Below are positions 1 to 6,019 of a stretch of 11,104 bases of DNA, in pieces. Each line of letters opens with the position of its first letter. Position 1 is the stretch's first letter. The translations under genes were made by a program, and so were the position numbers. This DNA is from Alphaproteobacteria bacterium (lineage in GTDB: Bacteria > Pseudomonadota > Alphaproteobacteria > UBA6615). The stretch covers positions 1 to 11,104 of the forward strand of contig JABDJY010000038.1 in assembly GCA_013003285.1 (NCBI GenBank), written 5' to 3'. Under the pieces are notes generated by a model that made no database searches, had not been told where the DNA came from, and worked only from the letters and a program-made list of their open reading frames with translations.

Positions 1-40
1 GTGTTGCTCCTTGCATGATCACTCGCGCCACCAACAAATT

Positions 41-78
41 TCCCTCCCCCCTGGAGGGGGAGGGTTAGGGAGGGGGGG
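41..78 (+). repeat. G/C-rich palindromic repeat, subtype A, copy 1
   Basis: A 9-bp perfect hairpin (arms 42-50 and 56-64, loop CTGGA) is followed by a G-rich tail containing GGTTAGGGAGGGG. The same hairpin plus tail occurs inverted at 1933-1970, so this is a dispersed repeat. It lies downstream of the GMC oxidoreductase stop codon. No gene is recognisable in bases 1-188, and this repeat is their only clear feature. It resembles REP-type intergenic repeats of alphaproteobacteria; the family assignment is inference. No U-run follows on either strand, so it is not a classical intrinsic terminator. Confidence 0.8.
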
Positions 79-188
79 CTTTCCGGTCATTCGCCGTATT
101 TCCAGAAAGGCGCCTTTGGTAATTGCCAGTTTCCCGACTTTCGGAGCCGTCTAAGCTGTCCCGCGTGTTCGGCTCGCATAATGCCATT

Positions 189-1874
189 CTACACAGCGCC
201 GCTGGCGCGGCGCGACCCCCCACCTCGGCCCTCCCCCTCAAGGGGGGAGGGAGAAGATCGGGCGCGCCGGTCTTCGCGCATCATATCGGCGGCCTTTTCG
301 GCGATCATGATCACCGGTGAATTAGTGTTGCCCGACGTGATGGTCGGCATCACAGAGGCATCGACCACCCGCAGCCCGGGGACGCCATGTACCCGCAATC
401 GGCTATCGACCACCGCCGCCGGGTCGTCACCCATACGCGCGGTGCCGACCGGGTGGAAGATAGTGGTGCCCACATCGCCGGCGGCGCGCGCCAGATCGCC
501 ATCGCCGTCGCCATAGTCGGGGCCGGGCTTGAATTCCTCGGGCCGGAACTTGGCAAAGGCCGATTGGGCGACGATGTTGCGGGTCACCCGGATGGCCTGC
601 GCCGCCACCCACTGATCGGCGGCGGCGGAAAGATAATTCGGTTTGATCGCCGGCTGCTGGCGCGGATCGGGGCTGGTGATGTGGATGCTGCCGCGTGATT
701 CCGGGCGCAGATTGCACACGCTGGCGGTGAGCGCAGGGAAATCGTGCAGCGGTTCGCCAAATTTATCGAGGCTCAGTGGCTGCACATGATATTGCAGATC
801 GGGGGTCTCCAGCGCCGGGTCCGATTTGACGAACGCGCCCAATTGGCTCGGCGCCATGGACATGGGGCCGCGGCGGAACAGGGCGTATTCGAGCGCGATA
901 CTGGCCTTGCCGACCAGGCTATTGGCCTTTTCGTTCAGGGTTTTCACCCCATGCACCTTATAGGCGCAGCGTATCTGCAAATGATCCTGCAAATTTTCGC
1001 CGACCCCGGGTAAGTCGTGGTTGACCTCGATACCGTGGCTCTGCAGTAGATCGCCTTGGCCGATCCCCGACAATTCGAGTAGCTGCGGCGTGCCGACCGA
1101 GCCGGTGGCCAGCACCACCTCTCCCTCGGCGGCGATGTGCGCGTCGTCACCCTTGAGCCAGATATCGACACCACTGACCCGGCCGCCGGCAAAGGTCAGG
1201 CGCTTGGCTTGAGCATGGGTGAGCACGGTGAGGTTGGGCCGTTTCATCGCCGGCTTTAGAAACGCCTTGGCGGCACTGACCCGCACCCCGGTGCGCTGGT
1301 TGACGTGGAAATAGCCGCAGCCTTCATTGTTGCCGCGGTTGAAATCGTCGGTCTTGGGAATGCCGGCCTCGGCCGCCGCTTCGCGGAAGGCGTCGAGTAC
1401 TTCCCAGGACAGGCGCTGGCGCTCGACACGCCATTCGCCGCCATCGGCGTGCAGATCGTCGGTCGGTAGTGCGGCCTGGTCTTCGGAGCGCAGGAAATAG
1501 GGCACCACATCGTCCCAGCCCCAACCGCTATTGCCGCGCTGGCGCCAGCCATCATAGTCGCGCGCCTGGCCCCGCATATAGATCATGCCGTTGATCGCCG
1601 AACAGCCGCCGAGAATGCGCCCGCGTGGGTAGTTGAGCGCACGGCCGTTCAGGCCCTCTTCGGCCTCGGTGGTGAAGCCCCAGTCGGTGCGCGGATTGCC
1701 CATGCAATACAGATAGCCGACCGGGATATGGACCCAAATGTAATTATCGTTACCGCCGGCCTCAAGCAGGCAGACCCTGACATCGGGGTCGGCGGAAAGT
1801 CGGTTCGCCAGCACGCAACCCGCGGTGCCGGCGCCGACGATGACATAATCGAACGGGCCTAGCGTCTTAGTCAT
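189..1874 (-). CDS. GMC-family FAD-dependent oxidoreductase (choline dehydrogenase-like)
   Basis: A 561-residue cytoplasmic flavoprotein of the glucose-methanol-choline family, which oxidises alcohols. The substrate cannot be read from the sequence. Seen: an N-terminal ADP-binding GAGTAGCVLANRLS at about residues 14-27, an acidic end of the second beta strand (LLEAGG), GMC signature 1 (ILGGCSAINGMIYMRG, 87-102), GMC signature 2 (GSVGTPQLLELSGIG, 258-272), and the C-terminal catalytic region with His474 (FHPVGTARMG) and an Asn in SGNTNSP (514-520). The start is at the conserved Rossmann N-terminus, with a weak GAAGG directly upstream. The family core ends near residue 535 (AADMMRED). The last ~25 residues, including SPSPLEGEGRGGG, come from a palindromic repeat at 195-252 and are probably not functional. 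It lies downstream of the dihydroorotase gene but is separated from it by 192 bp with two repeats, so it may be transcribed separately. Choline dehydrogenase proper is possible but unproven. Confidence 0.9.
   Translation of the reverse strand: MTKTLGPFDYVIVGAGTAGCVLANRLSADPDVRVCLLEAGGNDNYIWVHIPVGYLYCMGNPRTDWGFTTEAEEGLNGRALNYPRGRILGGCSAINGMIYMRGQARDYDGWRQRGNSGWGWDDVVPYFLRSEDQAALPTDDLHADGGEWRVERQRLSWEVLDAFREAAAEAGIPKTDDFNRGNNEGCGYFHVNQRTGVRVSAAKAFLKPAMKRPNLTVLTHAQAKRLTFAGGRVSGVDIWLKGDDAHIAAEGEVVLATGSVGTPQLLELSGIGQGDLLQSHGIEVNHDLPGVGENLQDHLQIRCAYKVHGVKTLNEKANSLVGKASIALEYALFRRGPMSMAPSQLGAFVKSDPALETPDLQYHVQPLSLDKFGEPLHDFPALTASVCNLRPESRGSIHITSPDPRQQPAIKPNYLSAAADQWVAAQAIRVTRNIVAQSAFAKFRPEEFKPGPDYGDGDGDLARAAGDVGTTIFHPVGTARMGDDPAAVVDSRLRVHGVPGLRVVDASVMPTITSGNTNSPVIMIAEKAADMMREDRRARSSPSPLEGEGRGGGSRRASGAV
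195..252 (-). repeat. Composite two-hairpin repeat, subtype B, copy 2 (inside GMC gene 3' end)
   Basis: Read on the - strand, the unit is a 9-bp hairpin (arms 243-251 and 229-237, loop of 5), a G-rich spacer ending GGTGGGGGGT, then a second hairpin of GCCGC and GCGGC arms (207-211 and 198-202) ending GGCGCT. The copy at 1998-2053 has the same architecture and a long identical core around the first hairpin. The repeat is in frame with the GMC oxidoreductase and encodes its residues 541-560, so the annotated stop codon lies just beyond it. Confidence 0.85.
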
Positions 1875-1932
1875 GCCTTCAACGTAACGGATTTGTCGCT
1901 TGAGGAATATCCAGCCGGATTCTTAGCTGTGG

Positions 1933-1970
1933 CCCCCCCTCCCTAACCCTCCCCCTCGCTGGGGGGAGGG
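1933..1970 (-). repeat. G/C-rich palindromic repeat, subtype A, copy 3
   Basis: On the - strand it reads as a hairpin (arms 1962-1970 and 1947-1955, loop of 6) followed by the same GGTTAGGGAGGGG tail as copy 1, in inverted orientation to it. It sits in the 192-bp gap between the dihydroorotase-family gene and the GMC gene, about 60 bp upstream of the GMC start codon. It could affect transcript stability or readthrough between the two genes; that is inference. Confidence 0.8.
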
Positions 1971-1997
1971 AATGATAGCCAGGTGCCGATATTCACC

Positions 1998-2053
1998 CCC
2001 TCCCCCCTTGAGGGGGAGGGATGGGGTGGGGGGTATGCCGCGCAAGCGGCGCT
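1998..2053 (+). repeat. Composite two-hairpin repeat, subtype B, copy 4
   Basis: First hairpin arms are 1998-2006 and 2012-2020 (loop CTTGA). A G-rich spacer ending GGTGGGGGGT follows, then a second hairpin GCCGC-GCAA-GCGGC (2037-2050) with a GNRA-type loop, ending GGCGCT. This matches copy 2 in architecture and nearly in sequence, on the opposite strand. It ends 14 bp before the dihydroorotase-family stop codon at 2067-2069, so it lies at that gene's 3' end. The second hairpin has no U-tract, so intrinsic termination is not supported. Confidence 0.85.
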
Positions 2054-2066
2054 TAATCTATTACCG

Positions 2067-3395
2067 CTAAAGCGTATCCTGGAATCGTACCGGGGCGCCG
2101 ATGGCGGCGTTGGCGAGTTCGCCGTCGCGCATCACCACATTGCCACGGATGATCGTGCCCATGGGCCAACCGGTTACGGTCATGCCCTCGAAGGGCGACC
2201 AGCCGCATTTCGCCGCCAGCCAGTCGGTGGTGATCTCGCGTTCCGCTTTTAAATCCACCAAGGTGAAGTCGGCGTCGAAGCCCAAGGCGATGCGGCCCTT
2301 GTTGGCGATGCCGAAAATCCGCGACGGGCCGGAACAGACCAGATCGACCAGCCGCGCCAGGGTCATGCGCCCGGCATTGACGTGATCGAGCAGCAGCGGC
2401 AACTGGGTCTGCACACCAGGCATGCCCGAGGGTGAGGCCGGATAAGGCTTGGCCTTTTCCTCCGCCGTGTGGGGCGCATGGTCGGAACCCACCACATCGA
2501 ACACCCCGCCGCGCACACCGGCCCACAGGCCGTCATTATGGTGCTGTTCGCGGATCGGCGGGTTCATCTGGGCATAGGTGCCCAGGCGCTCGTAGCAGTC
2601 CGGCGACACCAGGGTCAGATGCTGCGGCGTTACTTCACAAGTGGCGATGTCTTTCGCCGCGGCCAGGATCGCCACCTCTTCGGCGGTGGTGATGTGCAGC
2701 ACATGGACCCGCCGGCCGGTCTCGCGCGCCAGATTGAGCAACCGGTTGGTGCATTTGATCGCAGTTTCCGCATCGCGCCACACCGGATGCGAGGCCGGGT
2801 CGCCCTCGACCCGCTCGCCCTGGCGTTCGATCAGGCGCGGCTCATCCTCGGAGTGCACTGCAACCCGGCGCGTGCCGTTGGCCAACACCCGCCGCACATT
2901 CTCATCGTCGGAGACCAGCAGATTGCCGGTCGAGCTGCCCATGAACATTTTGACCCCGCAGCAGCCGGGCAGGCGTTCCAGCTCGCCCAATTGCTCGGCA
3001 TTCTCCGGCGACGCGCCGACATAAAACGCATGGTCGGTCCAAGCGCGGCCTTTGGCCCTATCGAGTTTATCCTGCAAGGCCTCGACCGTGGTGGTCGAGG
3101 GACTGGTGTTGGGCATTTCGAACAATGCCGTCACCCCGCCCAGCGCGGCAGCGCGGGTACCGCTCTCGAGGTCTTCCTTGTGCTCGTTGCCCGGTTCACG
3201 GAAATGAACCTGGGTATCGACCACGCCGGGCAGCACCAACAACCCGGCGGCGTCAACGACCTGGTCGGCCGCGCTGGCGTCGATATTGGCGATGGCGGCA
3301 ATGCGCCCGTCGCGCACCCCGACATCCACATCGGCCGGTCCGCCGGTGGTCCACACGGTGCCGCCTTTTAAAATCAGATCGTAGCTCTCGCTCAT
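2067..3395 (-). CDS. Dihydroorotase-family amidohydrolase (PyrC/allantoinase-like)
   Basis: A 442-residue metal-dependent amidohydrolase of the cyclic-amidohydrolase group (dihydroorotase, allantoinase, dihydropyrimidinase), acting on cyclic amides in the cytoplasm. Seen: an N-terminal beta-sandwich strand (DLILKGGTVWTTGG), the first metal motif region DTQVHFREPG (60-69), the putative carboxylated Lys149 in GVKMFMGSSTG, His181 (VAVHSED), His231/His234 (RVHVLHITTAEE), and catalytic Asp305 (VVGSDHAPH). The C-terminal strands return to the beta-sandwich (GFDADFTLVDL). The usual motif is D-x-H-x-H-x-R; here Gln62 takes the place of the first His. From memory, a widespread alphaproteobacterial dihydroorotase-annotated subfamily also has Gln here, so true dihydroorotase activity is uncertain and no pyrC symbol is given. 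It lies 60 bp downstream of the alpha/beta hydrolase on the same strand, so co-transcription is plausible. The start is the first ATG before the conserved strand; the ribosome-binding site is weak. Confidence 0.88.
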   Translation of the reverse strand: MSESYDLILKGGTVWTTGGPADVDVGVRDGRIAAIANIDASAADQVVDAAGLLVLPGVVDTQVHFREPGNEHKEDLESGTRAAALGGVTALFEMPNTSPSTTTVEALQDKLDRAKGRAWTDHAFYVGASPENAEQLGELERLPGCCGVKMFMGSSTGNLLVSDDENVRRVLANGTRRVAVHSEDEPRLIERQGERVEGDPASHPVWRDAETAIKCTNRLLNLARETGRRVHVLHITTAEEVAILAAAKDIATCEVTPQHLTLVSPDCYERLGTYAQMNPPIREQHHNDGLWAGVRGGVFDVVGSDHAPHTAEEKAKPYPASPSGMPGVQTQLPLLLDHVNAGRMTLARLVDLVCSGPSRIFGIANKGRIALGFDADFTLVDLKAEREITTDWLAAKCGWSPFEGMTVTGWPMGTIIRGNVVMRDGELANAAIGAPVRFQDTL

Positions 3396-3455
3396 CTCAC
3401 TATCCGTGCCGGGTTGTTAGAAGGGCCCAATGTGTCAGTTTCGGCCCGCCAACGC

Positions 3456-4262
3456 CTAGAGATTTTTTATAAACCCGACAATAGCGTCCAAGGTTTGCTC
3501 CGGCTGATCGCGATGGGGCGAATGTCCGCAGGCGTCGAGCACTCTGGTCTCGACCGCGCCCGCAACCTGTTCTCCGATCGTCGTCACCTGAGCAAGCGTC
3601 CCATATTCATCGTCCGCCCCCTGGATCACCAGGGTTGGACAGTCGACAGTGGGCAGGACGCTCTCGATGTTCCAGGATCGAAACGCCGGGTCGAGCCAGA
3701 TACTATTCCAGCCGAAAAACGTCTTATCGGTGTCAGCATGATGGCGAGCCAGTTTCCGCGGCAGATCCGTGGTTTCATACGCCATCTTGGCGGCCTCGAT
3801 GCCGGTGATGCTGATATCTTCCACGAAAACGTGGGCGGCTTCTAACACCAACGCCCGGACCGGCCACCGACCCGCGCCGGCATGGATCAGCGCGATCGAC
3901 GCGCCATCGCTGTGGCCGATGAGAATGGGATCGTCGATGCCCAGCGCGTCCCGCAAGGCCGGCAACACCTCCAGCGCCTCATGGTGCATATAGTCGACGC
4001 CGCGGGGTTCGGCCAACATATCGGAGCCGCCATAGCCGTAACGCGAATAGACCAGCGCCGGATGGCCGGTCGCGGCGGCAACCCGGGCGGGAAAGTCGCG
4101 CCACAGGCCCGCCGAACCGAGCCCTTCATGGAGAAAAATCAGCGCCGTCTCGCCCGCCAACCGTGGCCGGGTCCAGTAATATTCCAGGCGATGACCGGCC
4201 ACGTCCACATGCTCGAACGGCGGCCCCGTACGGTTATTCCGGCGGTTATTCGGAGAGTCCAT
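3456..4262 (-). CDS. Alpha/beta-hydrolase fold protein divergent from boxC
   Basis: A 268-residue soluble alpha/beta hydrolase. Seen: an oxyanion-type loop FLHEGLGS (43-50), a nucleophile elbow GHSDGAS with Ser118, an acid candidate Asp217 in QGADDEYG, and a base His247 in DACGHSPH, which together form a complete Ser-Asp-His triad in the usual order. The start at 4262 is chosen because AGGAC lies 5 nt upstream. The frame stays open further upstream, but that extension runs into boxC. Its position, sharing a 103-bp intergenic region with boxC, suggests a role in benzoate or benzoyl-CoA metabolism. Described box clusters (Azoarcus evansii, recalled) include a lactone-hydrolase-like gene, so lactone hydrolysis or rescue of a CoA-thioester or dead-end product is a reasonable guess. 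The substrate is unknown. An unrelated esterase is the main alternative. Confidence 0.85.
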   Translation of the reverse strand: MDSPNNRRNNRTGPPFEHVDVAGHRLEYYWTRPRLAGETALIFLHEGLGSAGLWRDFPARVAAATGHPALVYSRYGYGGSDMLAEPRGVDYMHHEALEVLPALRDALGIDDPILIGHSDGASIALIHAGAGRWPVRALVLEAAHVFVEDISITGIEAAKMAYETTDLPRKLARHHADTDKTFFGWNSIWLDPAFRSWNIESVLPTVDCPTLVIQGADDEYGTLAQVTTIGEQVAGAVETRVLDACGHSPHRDQPEQTLDAIVGFIKNL

Positions 4263-4365
4263 CGAAAGTCCTAGGCCATGCGGATTTCTTGTTGGCACCT
4301 GCGCTGGCATGATGGGGTATGAGGGGCCTAGACTTCCAGCCCCGGTTAAACAGATAAGCGCCTTC
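4263..4365. promoter_or_regulatory. Divergent hydrolase/boxC intergenic region with inverted repeat
   Basis: The 103 bp between the two divergent start codons must hold promoters for both. Within it, AAGTCCTAGGCC (4266-4277) and GGCCTAGACTT (4325-4335) are inverted copies differing by one inserted base, 47 bp apart. One arm overlaps the hydrolase ribosome-binding site; the other ends about 30 bp before the boxC ATG. Two TGGCA direct repeats (4293-4297 and 4305-4309) lie between the arms. This layout suits a regulator controlling both directions, possibly by looping. No clear -35/-10 pair is visible. The TGCA-N6-TGCA pattern I recall for BoxR/BzdR operators is absent. The operator function is inference. 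Confidence 0.4.
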
Positions 4366-6015
4366 ATGATAGATTTTTCCACCGACCCGGACCACTACAA
4401 GCACTGGCGGCTGACCGTCGATGGTCGGGTGGCGACCCTGGCGCTCGACGTGGCCGAGGATGGCGGCATCGCACCGGGCTACGATCTGAAACTCAATTCC
4501 TACGATCTGGGTGTCGACATCGAACTCTACGACGCCGTGCAGCGCCTGCGCTTCGAGCACCCGGAGGTCGGCGCCATTATGATCACCTCGGCCAAGGAGC
4601 GGGTGTTCTGCGCCGGCGCGAATATTTCTATGCTTGCCCAATCGACACACGTGGACAAGGTGAATTTCTGCAAGTTCACCAACGAGACCCGCAACGGCAT
4701 CGAGGATGCCAGCGCCCATTCCGGCCAGCGCTATCTGTGCGTGATCAACGGTACCGCCGCCGGCGGCGGCTACGAACTGGCTCTGGCCACCGACCACATC
4801 ATTCTGATCGACGACGGCGCCAGCGCCGTGTCGCTGCCCGAGGTGCCCCTGCTCGCGGTGCTGCCCGGCACCGGCGGGTTGACCCGGGTGGTCGATAAGC
4901 GCCATGTGCGCCGCGACCGCGCCGATTTTTTCTGCACCACCGGCGAAGGCATGCGCGGTAAGCGGGCCCTGGAATGGGACCTGATCGACGAACTGGCGCC
5001 GCGCTCCAAGCTCGACGAAGCGGCGACGGCGCGGGCCGATACCCTGGCTGCCCAATCCGACCGGCCGGCCGACGCCGAGGGCATTACCTTAGCGGCGCTG
5101 GGCCGGACTACCGGCGATAACGAACTCATCTATAGCCATGTGACGGTGACGTTCGACCGTGACCGGCGAACGGCGACCTTCCAGGTGCGCAGCCCCGATG
5201 CCGCGCCGCCGCAGGACGCCGCCGCGATCCACGCCGAGGGTTGCGATTTCTGGCCGCTCGCCCTGGCCCGCGAGTTGGACGACGCAATTCTGCATCTGCG
5301 CTTCAACGAGCCCGAATTGGGCACCTGGGTGCTGACCACCTCGGGCGATGCGGAGCATGTGGCCGCCGCCGATGACGCCTTGCTCAATAATCCCGACGAT
5401 TGGCTGGTGCGCGAGATCACGCTCTACCTCAAGCGCACCTTGAAGCGCCTCGACGTGTCGTCGCGCAGCCTGATCGCCCTGATCGAGCCGGGCTCGTGTT
5501 TTACCGGCACCCTGCTTGAACTGGCACTCGCCGCCGACCGCAGCTACATGTTCGACGGCGCCTTCGAAGGCTCGAACCTGCCGCCCGCCACCTTGCGTCC
5601 GACCGACATGAATTTCGGGCCGTTACCCATGTGCAACGGCCTCACCCGCCTCGACGCTCGCTTTCTCGATGACGCCGGCAAAAGGGCGGACATCGAAGCC
5701 GAAATCGGCAATGATCTTGATGCCGCGGCGGCTGAGGCGCTCGGCCTGGTCACCTTCACCCCCGACGATATCGACTGGGAGGACGAGGTGCGCGTGGCGC
5801 TGGAAGCACGTTCCAGCTTTTCCCCCGATGCGCTGACCGCCATGGAAGCCAATCTTCGCTTCGGCGGGCCGGAGACCATCGAAAGTAAGATTTTCGCCCG
5901 GCTCTCGGCGTGGCAGAATTGGGTCTTCCAGCGGCCCAACGCGGTCGGCGACGGCGGCGCGTTGGAACTGTATGGCAGCGGTAAACAGCCGAATTTCGAC
6001 AGAAAGCGGGTCTAG
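4366..6015 (+). CDS. boxC: Benzoyl-CoA-dihydrodiol lyase (BoxC)
   Basis: A 549-residue cytoplasmic enzyme of the aerobic benzoyl-CoA pathway. It opens the ring of the benzoyl-CoA epoxide/dihydrodiol without oxygen, giving 3,4-didehydroadipyl-CoA semialdehyde and formate. It has two crotonase-type halves. The N-terminal half carries the oxyanion-hole motifs FCAGANI (81-87) and NGTAAGGGYELALATD (128-143) and two glutamates, Glu137 and Glu159 (SLPEVPLL). Their 22-residue spacing, and Cys102, match the active-site residues I recall for the Burkholderia xenovorans BoxC structure. Box-specific stretches such as LKLNSYDLGVDIELYDA (41-57) and KFTNETRNGIEDAS (103-116) separate it from ordinary enoyl-CoA hydratases. 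The start at 4366 (MIDFSTDPDHYKHWRL) fits BoxC N-termini; an in-frame ATG at 4309 would add residues foreign to the family. It is the first gene of the operon and boxB follows after 4 nt. Length is normal. Confidence 0.96.
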   Translation: MIDFSTDPDHYKHWRLTVDGRVATLALDVAEDGGIAPGYDLKLNSYDLGVDIELYDAVQRLRFEHPEVGAIMITSAKERVFCAGANISMLAQSTHVDKVNFCKFTNETRNGIEDASAHSGQRYLCVINGTAAGGGYELALATDHIILIDDGASAVSLPEVPLLAVLPGTGGLTRVVDKRHVRRDRADFFCTTGEGMRGKRALEWDLIDELAPRSKLDEAATARADTLAAQSDRPADAEGITLAALGRTTGDNELIYSHVTVTFDRDRRTATFQVRSPDAAPPQDAAAIHAEGCDFWPLALARELDDAILHLRFNEPELGTWVLTTSGDAEHVAAADDALLNNPDDWLVREITLYLKRTLKRLDVSSRSLIALIEPGSCFTGTLLELALAADRSYMFDGAFEGSNLPPATLRPTDMNFGPLPMCNGLTRLDARFLDDAGKRADIEAEIGNDLDAAAAEALGLVTFTPDDIDWEDEVRVALEARSSFSPDALTAMEANLRFGGPETIESKIFARLSAWQNWVFQRPNAVGDGGALELYGSGKQPNFDRKRV

Positions 6016-6019
6016 CGAT

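Noticed and set aside
106..117. 12-bp perfect palindrome AAAGGCGCCTTT downstream of the GMC gene
   Set aside because: It has no loop and no U-run after it, so it is not a supported terminator. A single short palindrome is weak evidence for any site.
2469..3371. 300-codon open frame on the + strand opposite the dihydroorotase-family gene
   Set aside because: The - strand protein has conserved motifs over the whole length; the + strand translation has no recognisable motif and is rich in residues produced by antisense GC-rich codons.
3396..3455. Terminator between the hydrolase and the dihydroorotase-family gene
   Set aside because: Only a 5-bp GGGCC/GGCCC pairing with a long loop can be drawn, and no U-run follows it.
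4292..4309. Possible sigma-54 promoter (TTGGCAC followed by TGGCA)
   Set aside because: The GG and GC elements are 13 bp apart rather than the required 12, and the -12 element reads TGGC instead of TTGC.
4263..4365. BoxR/BzdR-type operator TGCA-N6-TGCA
   Set aside because: No TGCA occurs anywhere in this intergenic region.
4263..4382. Upstream extension of the alpha/beta hydrolase frame to an ATG at 4382
   Set aside because: It would overlap the boxC start, and the extra 40 residues show no family similarity. The ATG at 4262 has a better placed AGGAC.
4246..5055. Long open frame (269 codons) on the - strand opposite boxC
   Set aside because: It is antisense to well-conserved BoxC sequence, has a GC-rich low-information composition, overlaps the hydrolase start and shows no recognisable domain. 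It is a shadow of boxC codon bias.
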